A stretch of 64,000 bases of DNA. Origin: Rhodococcus marinonascens NBRC 14363 (GTDB taxonomy: Bacteria > Actinomycetota > Actinomycetes > Mycobacteriales > Mycobacteriaceae). Location: NCBI RefSeq assembly GCF_001894885.1, contig NZ_BCXB01000006.1, forward strand, positions 1-64,000, read 5' to 3'. Below the pieces are notes generated by a model. The model saw nothing but the letters and a program-made list of their open reading frames with translations, was not told where the DNA came from and made no database searches. This document shows, piece after piece, positions 46,427 to 56,034 of this stretch (positions are counted from its first letter, which is position 1; every line of letters starts with the position of its first letter). The position numbers and the translations under genes were made by a program.

Positions 46427-46954
46427 ATGCCTGTGCACGACCAAAGTAAAGATATGACCGAGCCCAGCGTCGTCACCATGGCGGAGCCGGCGTGGCGGCC
46501 CAGCCCCAAAGCCAAGCAACTGTGGGCGATCAATGCCGCCCTGATGTGGCTGCCAGTCTTCGCCGCGCAAGCTCTGGCGCTCATCTTCCACTGGTGGCCC
46601 ACCTGGATACACGTCACCGTTCTCGCGCTCACCCTCGTCTCGGCAGCCGTCCACATCACCGTCGTCCCCCTCTGGCGGTATCGCGTGCACCGGTGGGAGA
46701 TCAGCAACACAGCCGTATACACCCGCACCGGTTGGTTCACTCAGGAACGACGCATCGCGCCCATCTCCCGGGTGCAGACCGTCGACACCGAGCGCGGACC
46801 CATCGACCGCATGCTGGGACTCGCGACCGTCACCGTGACCACGGCGTCGTCCGCCGGTGCCGTCACGATCTCGGCCCTCGATCAGGACACAGCGGACCAC
46901 ACCGTCGCAAGGCTCACCGAGATCGCGGGCACCAATGTCGGTGACGCCACATGA
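46427..46954 (+). CDS. PH (DUF304/bPH2) domain membrane protein, short
   Basis: The 175-residue protein has two membrane helices (ALMWLPVFAAQALALIF; IHVTVLALTLVSAAVHITVV) followed by a bacterial PH-like domain: YRVHRWEISNTAVYTRTGWF, RIAPISRVQTVDTERGPI and VTVTTASSAGAV. This is the YdbS-type small partner. The ATG at 46454 is an alternative start. Its stop overlaps the start of the larger PH protein (ATGA), so the pair is probably made together and forms a membrane complex. Confidence 0.85.
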   Translation: MPVHDQSKDMTEPSVVTMAEPAWRPSPKAKQLWAINAALMWLPVFAAQALALIFHWWPTWIHVTVLALTLVSAAVHITVVPLWRYRVHRWEISNTAVYTRTGWFTQERRIAPISRVQTVDTERGPIDRMLGLATVTVTTASSAGAVTISALDQDTADHTVARLTEIAGTNVGDAT

Positions 46955-48495
46955 GCGCGACACCGGAACCGGGCGTTGCTCCCCCGATCGCCCAGGGCGA
47001 AGCAGCCATCGCAGCGGAGCGGGAGCAACCGTGGCTTCGCCTGGACAAGCGGATGCTCCTCGTGCACCCCGTCACCGAGATCGTCAGACTTCTGCCCGTG
47101 TTGCTGATATCGCTGGTGATCGGCAGCCAGAGCGGTAACCACGTGTGGGTCCTGCTCGCGATCGCGGTGTTCCTTGCCTACGGCGTCTCGCGCTGGTTCA
47201 TGACGAGCTACCGGATCGGCCCGGTACACGTGCAATTGCGCCAGGGCCTGTTCCGCAAGCGGCTTCTGTCCATTCCCCGTAACAGGATTCGGTCCGTCGA
47301 CGTGAAGGCTGGGGTCCTGCATCGGCTGCTCGGGCTGTCGATCGTGCGGATCGGCACCGGCCAGCAGGTGGGATCCAAACCCGATGCCGCGAAGTTCGAA
47401 CTCAATGCCCTCTCCTCCGGCCTGGTGCCCGACCTGCGCGTCGCACTGCTCACCCGCCAACCGGTCGCCGCCACCGTCGAACAGACCGCGGTGATGTGCG
47501 AACCAGCGGCAGACGAGATCGGGCACTGGAAACCGGGCTGGGTCCGCTACGCCCCGTTTTCGGTGACCGGGGCGGTGACCATCGCGGCAATCGTCGGTCT
47601 GGCATTCCAATACGGGATCGTCGGCAAGATCGCGCGTTCGACAACTATCACCGAGGGAATCGAATCCGCGGAACGCGCCGGGGTCGCCGTGGCCGTCGCC
47701 CTCGGTATCGTTGTCGTCCTGATCGCGGCCAGCACTCTGGCTTGCATCCGTTACCTCGTCACCTACGGCAACATGACGCTCACCGATAGCGGCCGCACCC
47801 TCCACGTCAGTCACGGACTGCTCGAGACCCGCCAGACCACCCTGGACCGTCAGCGCCTGCGCGGCACGACCCTCAGGGAACCACTCCTCCTCCGACTCGC
47901 CGGCGGTGCCCGCCTCGACGCCATCATGACCGGCGTAAGCGCCGAGAAACGGGAGTCCTCCCTCCTCCTCCCCCAGGCGCCGCGCGCGGAAGCCGAACGG
48001 GTCATGTCCACCGTCATCGACGATGACCGCCAAAGCGTGGTCCCACTCACCCCGCACGGCCCGGTCGCGCAGCGTCGCCGCTACTTGCGTGGGCTGATTC
48101 CGGCCGAGATCGCATTCGTCGTCGCCGTGGGAGTCGTGATCTTGGGCCGACCGGTGTTCTGGCCCGCGTGGGCAGCGATAGTCGTTCTCGGTGTCGGGGG
48201 GGTGGCCCTCGCGTGGGACCGGTACCGCGGGCTCGGTCATGCGGTGCTGCCCGGATGGCTGATCACCCGCAGCGGTTCCCTCGACAGGGCCAGGCACAGC
48301 CTCGAGTCCGACGGAATCATCGGGTGGACCGTCCGCCAGACTTTCTTCCAACGCCGGGCGGGGGTCGCGACGATCATCGCTGCGACACCCGCGGGTACCG
48401 GCGAGTACCAGGTGATCGATCTTCCCGCCGATCAGGCATGGTCGCTCGTCGAGTCGGTGACGCCGGGCGGAGGTGACGTGTGGGCGCGCCGCTGA
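46951..48495 (+). CDS. PH (bPH2) domain multi-pass membrane protein, YdbT-like
   Basis: The 514-residue protein has about six membrane helices in pairs with three PH-like domains after them. Repeated motifs include YRIGPVHVQLRQGLFRKRLL, then LSIPRNRIRSVDVKAGVLHR; VSHGLLETRQTTLDRQRLRG; and LITRSGSLDRARHSLESDGI. This is the larger partner of the YdbS/YdbT-type pair. In Bacillus such pairs are linked to cell-envelope stress and bacteriocin resistance; here the role is unknown. Confidence 0.85.
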   Translation: MSATPEPGVAPPIAQGEAAIAAEREQPWLRLDKRMLLVHPVTEIVRLLPVLLISLVIGSQSGNHVWVLLAIAVFLAYGVSRWFMTSYRIGPVHVQLRQGLFRKRLLSIPRNRIRSVDVKAGVLHRLLGLSIVRIGTGQQVGSKPDAAKFELNALSSGLVPDLRVALLTRQPVAATVEQTAVMCEPAADEIGHWKPGWVRYAPFSVTGAVTIAAIVGLAFQYGIVGKIARSTTITEGIESAERAGVAVAVALGIVVVLIAASTLACIRYLVTYGNMTLTDSGRTLHVSHGLLETRQTTLDRQRLRGTTLREPLLLRLAGGARLDAIMTGVSAEKRESSLLLPQAPRAEAERVMSTVIDDDRQSVVPLTPHGPVAQRRRYLRGLIPAEIAFVVAVGVVILGRPVFWPAWAAIVVLGVGGVALAWDRYRGLGHAVLPGWLITRSGSLDRARHSLESDGIIGWTVRQTFFQRRAGVATIIAATPAGTGEYQVIDLPADQAWSLVESVTPGGGDVWARR

Positions 48496-48568
48496 CGGTC
48501 TAGGTCCGGGCGACCGTTCATCCGGCCTATCTGAGACGTCCACAGTGCCTTCCACCCGTTCGCGCCCG

Positions 48569-49402
48569 TCACCGCCGCTTCGGGAGTTCCTCGATTATGT
48601 ACTTGGCCAGGCTGCCGAGCCGCGAACGGGAAGGTTGCATGGTGTCGACGCCGAGGACAGTGAGCGGCGAGGCGGTGACCGGGCCGACGCAAACGGGTGC
48701 GACCGGACCGCGGAGGGCGTCAAGGAGATCGTCGACGAGGGCCGCGTCCTTCGCGGTACCGAGCAGTGAGGACACGGCGGGCGCACTGGTGAACGTGACG
48801 GCGTCGAGCTCACCCCCGATGATGAGGTTGACCAAAGCCCGCATCGGCCCCTGGTCCTCGGGCCTGGTCCACCGGTAAACCGACAGTGCCGTCGTCTCGG
48901 CCCCTGCGTCGGCCAGGCTGATGCTCAGGTCGGTCGTCGGTTCCCATTCCGTGATGGTGCCGTGCAATTGGACGGCCACTCGCAGCCCGCGGACCCCTTC
49001 GGCGACCAGGTGCTCGTACACCCCCTCGGATGACTCCGTCGTTGGCGACCATTCCTCGCGCAAGCCGGCGGCGCGGACCGCACCCTTCGCCTTGGGGCCG
49101 CGCGTGATGATGCGGGCCGACCGCAGGGCAGTAAGTAGCACATCTTCCTCGCCCCAGGCCCGCGCCGCATCCAGCCAACCCCGGAATCCGACGGCGGTGC
49201 TGACGACCAGAACGTCCGGCGGTGACGCGATGATTTCCGACGTGCGCGACAGGAGTTCAGAGTCGTCGACCAGCGGCAGCACATGAATGGCCGGCGTGTG
49301 GGTGACGTGGGCGCCGTGCCTCTCGAGGAGGGTAATGAATTCGGCGGCCCGGCGTTCGGCGGTAACGGCGATGGTCAGTCCGGACAGTTCGGCGTTCGGC
49401 AT
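48569..49402 (-). CDS. Uroporphyrinogen-III synthase-family (HemD-like) protein
   Basis: The 277-residue protein has the HemD two-lobe signature: LTIAVTAERRAAEFITLLER at the start, PDVLVVSTAVGFRGWLDAA, GPKAKGAVRAAGL, and the C-terminal AVTFTSAPAVSSLL then VCVGPVTASPL. In actinobacteria a separate HemD-plus-DNA-binding protein exists; this one ends before any helix-turn-helix (LAKYIIEELPKRR). It could synthesise uroporphyrinogen III or be a regulator relic. The start at 49402 is uncertain (ribosome site very close); an earlier ATG at 49459 is possible. Confidence 0.78.
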   Translation of the reverse strand: MPNAELSGLTIAVTAERRAAEFITLLERHGAHVTHTPAIHVLPLVDDSELLSRTSEIIASPPDVLVVSTAVGFRGWLDAARAWGEEDVLLTALRSARIITRGPKAKGAVRAAGLREEWSPTTESSEGVYEHLVAEGVRGLRVAVQLHGTITEWEPTTDLSISLADAGAETTALSVYRWTRPEDQGPMRALVNLIIGGELDAVTFTSAPAVSSLLGTAKDAALVDDLLDALRGPVAPVCVGPVTASPLTVLGVDTMQPSRSRLGSLAKYIIEELPKRR

Positions 49403-49537
49403 TCTCCCAGTGTGACGGACTCCCAGTGTGACTGATGAATCGCACTGGACTGCAGCCATGCTCCCCTACTGTTCACCCACGCGGCTCCGGTGAGGTTCTG
49501 GGAGCATCGCGATACTCCTCCAGCAGACGGCCGACGG

Positions 49538-49966
49538 CTACCGTGAACCCGCGCCCACCGTCGTCGAAACCGATCCGCCAGCGGCTTTCGCGCTGACTTT
49601 CCACAGGTAGGCCAACGCCGGGATCACCGCTCCGACCACGAGCAGAAGCGTCCACACCGACACGAGCAGAAGCGCGTCGCCGCCCGGCCCCCCGAACATG
49701 CAGAGCAGGAAACCGAACCCCCACCCTGCGAGCGGCAGCGCACCCGTTCCGACCCGTCCGGTCGTGGACCGCGCAGCGATCACCAGAGCCAGATTCACGA
49801 CCGCGGCGGCGAGGATACTGATCGGAAAGGGCGTCGCCCCGAGATATAGCGGCAGGAAGAGAACCGAGAGGATGGCACAAAGGAAGCCGTCGAACACCAG
49901 CAGTGCGAGCGTGATCCTCCCCCGAACATCGAGGTGCCCAGGGTTCGCTGCGGCGACTGAGGTCAT
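49538..49966 (-). CDS. Four-helix membrane protein (Rv1171-like)
   Basis: The 142-residue protein has four membrane helices: ITLALLVFDGFLCAILSVLF, SILAAAVVNLALVIAARS, LAGWGFGFLLCMFGG and LLVSVWTLLLVVGAVIPAL. The position downstream of mshB matches Rv1171 of M. tuberculosis. Function unknown. ATG at 49966 is chosen because upstream residues have no conserved content. Confidence 0.75.
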   Translation of the reverse strand: MTSVAAANPGHLDVRGRITLALLVFDGFLCAILSVLFLPLYLGATPFPISILAAAVVNLALVIAARSTTGRVGTGALPLAGWGFGFLLCMFGGPGGDALLLVSVWTLLLVVGAVIPALAYLWKVSAKAAGGSVSTTVGAGSR

Positions 49967-50030
49967 GCTTCCATAGTGGATCAGTCGACGGGCCGGTAGC
50001 CCGGCAGGGTAGGCGAATGACTCTGCATCT

Positions 50031-50918
50031 CTACCGTCTCTCCTCGGCGACACCGGCGAAGAGGTCGCGTTCGCGTCCGGTGTCGTCCCGTTCCCCGAGC
50101 GAACCGCGCGCAAGCACGAAATGTTCCTCTTCCAGCATCGGCCGCACCACACGGTTGGAGAGCATGTACTCGGCACCGCTGGTGGCCACGGTCACTTGGG
50201 TTGCGTGTGCCGCCAGCGCGGCTCGCTTCGCGTCGAGCACGCCACGCACGTCGATGGTCGTCGTCACGTCGGTGTCGGGCACGCTGGGCAATTCACCGGG
50301 TTCGGGTAACCGCCAGCCGTCGGGGAGGTTGCCGATCCGGCAGATCCCGGATTCGAGGGCACTCGCCTCGGTCACCGTCCAGTACAGCTTGGCGACCTCC
50401 CACGGCTCGCCGCAGTCCGGGTAGCGCGAAATTCCCGCTGCCTCGACGGCGGCGGCGGTGATCGTGTGGGCCTGGATGTGGTCCGGGTGCCCGTATCCGC
50501 CGCCGGCGTCGTAAGTGACGACGACGTGCGGGCGCAGTTCCCTGATGACCGCGACCATCGCGGCAGTCATCGAGTCCCTGTCTGCGTTGACGAACGCTCG
50601 TGAGTTGGCAGCCGCCCTCGTGCCCGCCATGCCCGAATCGCGAAAGCACCCGGCCCCCAGCAGGAATCGCGGTGCCCCTGCGCCGAGATGCGACAGCGCG
50701 GCCGCCAGTTCACCGATCCGGAACCCACCCAGTTGATCTGAGGCATCGACGCGCAACTGCGCCCACTCGTCGCCGATCACCTCACCCTCCTCACCAAGCG
50801 TGCAGGTGAGAACGTGGACCTGGGCACCCTCGGCCGCATAGCGCGCGATGGTGCCCCCGGTCGTGAGGGTCTCGTCGTCGGGATGGGCGTGGACCAGCAG
50901 AAGTCGTCGTTCGCTCAT
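50031..50918 (-). CDS. mshB: N-acetyl-1-D-myo-inositol-glucosaminide deacetylase
   Basis: The 295-residue zinc metallohydrolase (PIG-L/LmbE fold) deacetylates GlcNAc-Ins in mycothiol synthesis. The zinc site begins at H12 and D15 in [11 protein letters not shown], and the catalytic region includes [20 protein letters not shown] (third zinc His in GHPDH). The ATG at 50918 overlaps the lpqW stop by four bases. Earlier in-frame starts lie inside lpqW and are rejected. Mycothiol is a marker of actinomycetes. Confidence 0.93.
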   Translation of the reverse strand: MSERRLLLVHAHPDDETLTTGGTIARYAAEGAQVHVLTCTLGEEGEVIGDEWAQLRVDASDQLGGFRIGELAAALSHLGAGAPRFLLGAGCFRDSGMAGTRAAANSRAFVNADRDSMTAAMVAVIRELRPHVVVTYDAGGGYGHPDHIQAHTITAAAVEAAGISRYPDCGEPWEVAKLYWTVTEASALESGICRIGNLPDGWRLPEPGELPSVPDTDVTTTIDVRGVLDAKRAALAAHATQVTVATSGAEYMLSNRVVRPMLEEEHFVLARGSLGERDDTGRERDLFAGVAEERR

Positions 50919-52729
50919 TCGTTGATAATGCTCCAGTTCTCTGCATCGCTGAAGATTCCCACCGGCACTGCGCCCGAGAGGGACACTCCCGCGACCCCAG
51001 GACCCACCGCGACGAGCGTACGGTCCTGCATGATCGGCAGCACCGCAGCAAGATCCCAGAGTCGTGGATCGACGTCGGCGAGGGCCGTCGTCACGTCGCC
51101 GGTTCCGCGCAGCGCGGCATCGATCGAAGGCTGAAGGGAGGGGTCGCACACACCCGACAGGTTCAGCGGCGCCTGCGCCGCCGCGAACGCGTCAAGCTGG
51201 AGATCGCCTGTCTCCGCGTTCTGCTGCGACCCTTCGATTCCCACGGGCGGACAACTGTACCGGGAGGCGAGTGCCGTCGCCGGGTCGGAACCGGCACGTG
51301 ACCATCCCACAACTGCGCCGATGTCACCGTTCGTCAGGGCCGTCCCGTACAGTTCCTCCCCTGGTAGGTACTTCACGATGACCACGACACCGGCGTCGCG
51401 CAACTGGTCAGCCGCCGTGTTGGCCACCGCGTTCGCTGCGCCGTCTCCCACAAGTGTTCCAATAACGAGTGTCAGGGGCACGCCGTCACGGAGAAGGTGC
51501 GGTGGGGGAACAGTTCCGTCGGGATTATCTGTTTCCCTTGGGGTTTCGGCCACATAGCCGGACTCTGCCAGTTGGGCCAGCACTCGCGTGCGACTCGGTC
51601 GCGGCGGGGCGGTGTTTACGTAGTCTGGATCGGACGGGGCGTAGACCTGCGACCGCGCGGGCACCGCTGCCGCCTCGCTCCCTGCACCGACGAGCGCAAG
51701 CAGGTCGGTGTCGAGCAATTGGAGAAGGCTCTGACGGACCCGCACGTCGGCGAGTTCCGGCACCCGGCCGTTCAGGGTGAGATCGAGGCTGCGAGGCTGG
51801 AAAGACAAATCCGTCCGCACCGTCGGGATCGCATCGAGTTGCGCGGAAACGTTTGTGCCGCCATGAATCTGGACGATCTGTGTGTCGTTCTTGCGCATCG
51901 AGGCGGCAAGTTGGGACGGTGTTCCGTCCCGCCGCATCAGGATCTGGTCGGGTATCGCCGGTTGGTCCCAGAACCGATCGTTGCGTTCGAGCAGAATCTC
52001 GTCGCGGCCGCGGTCGATCGATTTGATGCGGAAGTGCCCACCCGACACGGTGATGTTCTCGGACAATCCTGTCGCAAAGCCACCCGGTGAGTCCTTGATG
52101 AGGTGCGACGGGAGAAGATCGGTGAAAAGCTCGCGCCACGCGGGGTACGGAGCGTTCATCACCACATTGACCGTCTTGCCACCACCGGAAGACCTGATGT
52201 CTTCGATCAACTCGTAACCGGCGGGATCGACCACACCGGGGGCACTGATCATCTGCTGCCACAGGTAGTGGAAGTCCTCGGCCGCGATGGGGGCGCCGTC
52301 GGACCACTGCGCTGCGTTCCGCAACTGGTATGTGATGGTGAACGGCTCCAGCGACATCACGTCCGCGGAGATCAGAAGGGAGGTGTCCGGAACCCAGTTG
52401 TTGCCCCCCGGACGCGCGGGGTCCGGCACCGGACGGAACGGGCTCGGCAATACCAACGCACTGACCGCGGCGTTGGCCGGCGACTGATCCGACAGGAGGT
52501 GCGGGTTGAATCCGTTGCCTACGTCGTCGATGGCCACGATAATGGGCCGCCGCTCCGTCGGCGACACCGTCGGACTGAGGCTGCCGGTGCTCTGCACGGG
52601 TGGGGGCGGATCGGCGGTGCAAGACACCACTAGCGTCGCCGAGACTGCCAGCAGCATCGCGGTCGCTCCCAGACCGTTCCCACGTGTCGAGCGATGCCCG
52701 GTAAGGCCCGGCCTTCGGCTCCGAACCAC
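50915..52729 (-). CDS. lpqW: Lipoprotein LpqW (oligopeptide-binding fold)
   Basis: The 604-residue protein begins with a lipoprotein signal: a basic stretch, [20 protein letters not shown] (lipobox Cys in VVSC). An SBP_bac_5 periplasmic-binding fold follows, for example [20 protein letters not shown] and [16 protein letters not shown]. In mycobacteria LpqW (Rv1166) tunes the balance of PIM and LM/LAM synthesis rather than importing peptides. No ABC permease genes are beside it. GTG at 52729 has AGGA six bases upstream. It is followed by mshB. Confidence 0.85.
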   Translation of the reverse strand: MVRSRRPGLTGHRSTRGNGLGATAMLLAVSATLVVSCTADPPPPVQSTGSLSPTVSPTERRPIIVAIDDVGNGFNPHLLSDQSPANAAVSALVLPSPFRPVPDPARPGGNNWVPDTSLLISADVMSLEPFTITYQLRNAAQWSDGAPIAAEDFHYLWQQMISAPGVVDPAGYELIEDIRSSGGGKTVNVVMNAPYPAWRELFTDLLPSHLIKDSPGGFATGLSENITVSGGHFRIKSIDRGRDEILLERNDRFWDQPAIPDQILMRRDGTPSQLAASMRKNDTQIVQIHGGTNVSAQLDAIPTVRTDLSFQPRSLDLTLNGRVPELADVRVRQSLLQLLDTDLLALVGAGSEAAAVPARSQVYAPSDPDYVNTAPPRPSRTRVLAQLAESGYVAETPRETDNPDGTVPPPHLLRDGVPLTLVIGTLVGDGAANAVANTAADQLRDAGVVVIVKYLPGEELYGTALTNGDIGAVVGWSRAGSDPATALASRYSCPPVGIEGSQQNAETGDLQLDAFAAAQAPLNLSGVCDPSLQPSIDAALRGTGDVTTALADVDPRLWDLAAVLPIMQDRTLVAVGPGVAGVSLSGAVPVGIFSDAENWSIINE

Positions 52730-52808
52730 CTCAATTCCTGCGAGTCGACCCCCAACAGCCACCGCGCCGCCTTTCCTCTCGAAATTCCGGAAGGCTCCGG
52801 AAGCCCTC

Positions 52809-52852
52809 GACCGAAGGTACATTCGGTCGCCGACCGACCGAAGGTACATTCG
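52809..52852. repeat. 17-bp direct repeat upstream of lpqW
   Basis: GACCGAAGGTACATTCG at 52809-52825 and 52836-52852 (27-base period) lies in the 156-base space between typA and lpqW. On the minus strand it reads CGAATGTACCTTCGGTC. Could be a repeated operator or a promoter duplication. Confidence 0.75.
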
Positions 52853-52885
52853 TCCGGCTATGTCTTGCACAGCCGGACGTACGGC

Positions 52886-54793
52886 CTACAGAGCCGCCTT
52901 GTCACGGGCCTTCGAGCGCGAACGCTCGCGGGCGCGGTCGGTGGCCGACAGGTGCACCTTGCGCACGCGCACGACCTGCGGGGTGACCTCGACGCACTCG
53001 TCGCCGGCGCAGAACTCCATCGCGCCCTCGAGTTCGAGCTTGATGGGCTTGGCGAGCGTCTCCATCACGTCTGCGGACGACTGCCGCATATTGGTCAGCT
53101 TCTTCTCCCGGGTCACGTTGATGTCGAGGTCCTCTTGGCGCGGATTGATACCCACGACCATGCCCTCGTACGTGATGGCACCGGGCTCGACGAAGAAGGT
53201 TCCGCGGTCGGCGAGCTGGATCATCGCGAACGGGGTGACCGAACCGGTGCGGTCCGACACGAGCGAGCCGGTGTGGCGGGCACGGATCTCGCCGGCCCAC
53301 GGCGCGTAGCCGTGGAACACGGCGTTGGCGATGCCGGTGCCGCGGGTTTCGGTGAGGAAGTCGGTCCGAAAGCCGATGAGGCCGCGCGACGGGACGATGA
53401 ACTCCATCCGAACCCAGCCGGCACCGTGGTTCGCCATCTGCACCATCTTGCCCTTCCGGCTGGCCAGCAACTGGGTGATTGCACCCAGGTACTCCTCGGG
53501 GCTGTCGATGGTGAGCTCCTCGAAGGGCTCGTGCACCTTGCCGTCGACCTGACGGGTGACCACCTGCGGTTTGCCCACGGTCAGCTCGAAGCCCTCGCGG
53601 CGCATCTGCTCGACCAGGATGGCGAGTGCCAGCTCACCACGGCCCTGCACCTCCCAGGCGTCGGGGCGTCCGATGTCGAGAACCTTGAGCGAAACGTTGC
53701 CGACGAGTTCCTGGTCGAGGCGGGACTTCACCATGCGGCCCGTCAGCTTGTGTCCGCTGACCCGGCCGACCAGCGGCGAGGTGTTGGTGCCGATGGTCAC
53801 CGAGATGGCGGGCTGGTCGACCGTGATCCGCGGCAGCGGGACCGGGTTCTCCAGATCGGCGAGGGTGTCACCGATCATGATGTCGGCGAAGCCTGCGACG
53901 GCGACGATGTCGCCGGCGACTGCCTTCTCGGCCGGTTGGCGCTCGACACCGACGGTGGCAAGCAGTTCGGTGATCTTCGTCTTGGTGACGACAGGCTCAC
54001 CGTCCACTTCGCGGCACCAGGAGACGGTCTGACCCTTGGTCAGTTCGCCGTTGTGGATGCGGACCAGCGCCAGCCGGCCGAGGAACGCCGAAGCGTCAAG
54101 GTTGGTGACGTGGGCCTGCAGCGGGGCATCGACGTTGCCTTTGGGGGCGGGCACGTAGTTCAGGAGCACGTCGAAGAGGGCGTCGAGATTCTCGGAGTCG
54201 GGCGCGTGACCGTTCTCGGGCTGAACTTTGGATGCTTTGCCCTCACGTCCGGAGGCGTACAGCACGGGGAGATCCAACGCGAGCTCAGCAGCTTCCGCGG
54301 CCTCGTCGTCGAGGTCTGAGGCCAAGTCGAGTAGCAGGTCGTGACTCTCGGAGACAACCTCCTCGATGCGGGCGTCGGGCCGGTCGGTCTTGTTGACCAC
54401 GAGGATGACGGGCAACGACGCGGCGAGCGCCTTGCGGAGCACGAAGCGGGTCTGCGGAAGCGGGCCCTCGGAAGCGTCGACCAGGAGGACGACACCATCG
54501 ACCATGGACAGGCCGCGCTCGACCTCGCCGCCGAAATCGGCGTGACCGGGAGTGTCGATGACGTTGATGACCGTCACGCTGCCGTCGCCGTGGTGCTTGT
54601 GGACGGCGGTGTTCTTCGCGAGGATGGTGATGCCCTTCTCGCGTTCGAGGTCACCGGAGTCCATGACGCGGTCGACCGGTTCGGCGCGCTCCGCGAATGC
54701 CCCCGACTGGCGCAGCATGGCGTCGACGAGGGTGGTCTTGCCGTGGTCGACGTGTGCGACGATAGCAACGTTACGGAAGCTGGTGATGGTCAC
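52886..54793 (-). CDS. typA: Ribosome-associated GTPase TypA/BipA
   Basis: The 635-residue translational GTPase has all G motifs: G1 [11 protein letters not shown]2 region EREKGITI, G3 [11 protein letters not shown] and G4 [12 protein letters not shown]-like domains III and V follow, with the TypA-specific C-terminal domain ([19 protein letters not shown], then [13 protein letters not shown]). It acts at the ribosome in stress adaptation and assembly. GTG at 54793 has AGGAGA seven bases upstream; an upstream ATG at 54904 would add an unconserved tail. Confidence 0.95.
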   Translation of the reverse strand: MTITSFRNVAIVAHVDHGKTTLVDAMLRQSGAFAERAEPVDRVMDSGDLEREKGITILAKNTAVHKHHGDGSVTVINVIDTPGHADFGGEVERGLSMVDGVVLLVDASEGPLPQTRFVLRKALAASLPVILVVNKTDRPDARIEEVVSESHDLLLDLASDLDDEAAEAAELALDLPVLYASGREGKASKVQPENGHAPDSENLDALFDVLLNYVPAPKGNVDAPLQAHVTNLDASAFLGRLALVRIHNGELTKGQTVSWCREVDGEPVVTKTKITELLATVGVERQPAEKAVAGDIVAVAGFADIMIGDTLADLENPVPLPRITVDQPAISVTIGTNTSPLVGRVSGHKLTGRMVKSRLDQELVGNVSLKVLDIGRPDAWEVQGRGELALAILVEQMRREGFELTVGKPQVVTRQVDGKVHEPFEELTIDSPEEYLGAITQLLASRKGKMVQMANHGAGWVRMEFIVPSRGLIGFRTDFLTETRGTGIANAVFHGYAPWAGEIRARHTGSLVSDRTGSVTPFAMIQLADRGTFFVEPGAITYEGMVVGINPRQEDLDINVTREKKLTNMRQSSADVMETLAKPIKLELEGAMEFCAGDECVEVTPQVVRVRKVHLSATDRARERSRSKARDKAAL

Positions 54794-55130
54794 GCGGTGG
54801 CTCTCCTGGCTGAGTTGATTCGGCCACGCGAAAGTTCCCTCGCACGGCGTTTCTGCGGCCGCCTTGTCATCTCGATTCAAGAATCCTCGTCGAGGCGATG
54901 GCAAAATCGCCTAGTAACAGGCATCGCGGCCACGTGAATACTACCCGCCCGGGCCGTTACTTCATGCATCGCCGACTTCGTGAGGGCTTCCCGACCAGCG
55001 TAAAGTGACATGCGCCACGCTGGATTCGGCCGTATCGCGCGGCAGTCGGGGTCGGAGCAGAGGGAACACCGACCTGGGTTTGAACCGATGCATCCCGCCG
55101 TTTCGCCAAGTCAGGAAGGTCGAGCTGAGT
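54794..55130. other. Intergenic region, divergent typA / small Cys-rich protein
   Basis: This 337-base space holds the leaders of two divergent genes. A 7-bp inverted repeat CCAGCGT/ACGCTGG lies at 54995-55001 and 55017-55023. No further gene or RNA was recognised. Confidence 0.4.
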
Positions 55131-55307
55131 ATGGGCAAGGTGAAGGCCGGCAAGGTTTCTGGTCTCGCCCCGAAGAAGAAGTGTTGCCGCAAGAAGACGC
55201 GCTGCATCCGATGCCCGGTGGTGATCATGCGGATGAAGAAGCTCGAAGACGAGGGTGCGTCCAAGAAAGAACTGAAGAAGGGGTTGAAGAGGGCCCGCGC
55301 CGCCTGA
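55131..55307 (+). CDS. Small basic Cys-rich conserved protein
   Basis: The 58-residue product is about one-third Lys/Arg and carries KKKCCRKKTRCIRCPVVIMR: four Cys as CC-x5-C-x2-C, suggestive of a zinc knuckle. The C-terminus is a charged helix (KKELKKGLKRARAA). I recall similar small proteins next to typA or mutT in other actinomycetes, but function is unknown. ATG 55131 has AGGAAGG upstream; a longer frame from 55005 lacks conserved content. Confidence 0.75.
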   Translation: MGKVKAGKVSGLAPKKKCCRKKTRCIRCPVVIMRMKKLEDEGASKKELKKGLKRARAA

Positions 55308-55310
55308 GAA

Positions 55311-55733
55311 TCAACTCGCGCCGGTCAGGTGCCCCAGCAGGTGCGGAACCCACCCGCGATCGTTGCCGACGAGGTCGATGTCCCCCAATTCGCGGGCGTC
55401 CACCCACCGAAGCTCTGCGTGATCGAGCGCGACAGGTGTTCCCGACACCAACTCCACCCGGTAAGCGCGGAGCACTCGGCCGTCGGGCAGGGGCACATCA
55501 TCACCGATCCGTTCGCCACCCGACACCTCCACCCCGAGTTCTTCCCGTAACTCTCGACGCAGTGCGTCCCGGGCCGTCTCCCCTGCCTCCGCCTTCCCGC
55601 CGGGCAGTTCCCACAGTCCCGCAAGTTCCGGGGGCCGAGTTCGCTGGGCGAGCAACAACCGGCCCCCGACAATGATCGCGGCGGCCACCACCTCGGCTGC
55701 TTCGCCGACGGGCCTTGCACGTTGCACTGGCAT
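55311..55733 (-). CDS. mutT2: Nudix hydrolase, MutT2-like
   Basis: The 140-residue protein has the Nudix box as GGKAEAGETARDALRRELRE followed by ELGV, at about residues 44-67, and an N-terminal VVAAAIIVGGRLLLAQRTRP. It hydrolyses nucleoside triphosphates, probably damaged dNTPs or CTP derivatives as mycobacterial MutT2 does. Its ATG is only 16 bases from the divergent PCD start, so each promoter lies inside the other gene. It converges with the small Cys-rich protein. Confidence 0.87.
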   Translation of the reverse strand: MPVQRARPVGEAAEVVAAAIIVGGRLLLAQRTRPPELAGLWELPGGKAEAGETARDALRRELREELGVEVSGGERIGDDVPLPDGRVLRAYRVELVSGTPVALDHAELRWVDARELGDIDLVGNDRGWVPHLLGHLTGAS

Positions 55734-55749
55734 CGCACCATCATGAGGT

Positions 55750-56034
55750 ATGACCGAGTTGCTGTCAGACGGACGTATAGACGCCGCGCTCACAGGGCTG
55801 CCCGGGTGGCAGCGAACCGGCGATTCCCTCGCCCGCACCATCGAGTCGCCAAGTTTCCCTGCGGCCGTCGAACTCGTCCGAAAGGTCGCGGAAGCTGCCG
55901 AGGCCGCCAACCACCATCCCGATATCGACATCCGGTGGCGCAAGGTGACCTACACCCTGTCCACGCATTCCGCCGGAGGGCTCACGCAGTTGGATCTGGA
56001 TCTTGCCGCTCAGATCGACGCACTGGCGGGATGA
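55750..56034 (+). CDS. Pterin-4a-carbinolamine dehydratase
   Basis: The 94-residue protein has the full PCD motif: NHHPDIDIRWRKVTYTLSTH (the EHHP/NHHPDI active-site His pair) and [16 protein letters not shown]. It recycles tetrahydrobiopterin-type cofactor, or acts as a dimerisation cofactor. In Mtb the same gene lies beside pimE. Its last 53 bases overlap the 3' end of the convergent pimE gene. Confidence 0.93.
   Translation: MTELLSDGRIDAALTGLPGWQRTGDSLARTIESPSFPAAVELVRKVAEAAEAANHHPDIDIRWRKVTYTLSTHSAGGLTQLDLDLAAQIDALAG

Noticed and set aside
46882-48555. 557-residue minus-strand ORF opposite the PH-domain pair
   Set aside because: Composition is Asp/Gly/Arg-rich shadow sequence with no family motif; the plus strand carries clear PH domains.
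50915-52729. Peptide ABC transporter binding protein
   Set aside because: The fold is that of oligopeptide-binding proteins, but no permease or ATPase genes are adjacent and gene order matches lpqW.
52694-54319. 541-residue plus-strand ORF opposite typA
   Set aside because: Antisense of the TypA GTPase; no domain and His/Asp/Val-rich shadow composition.
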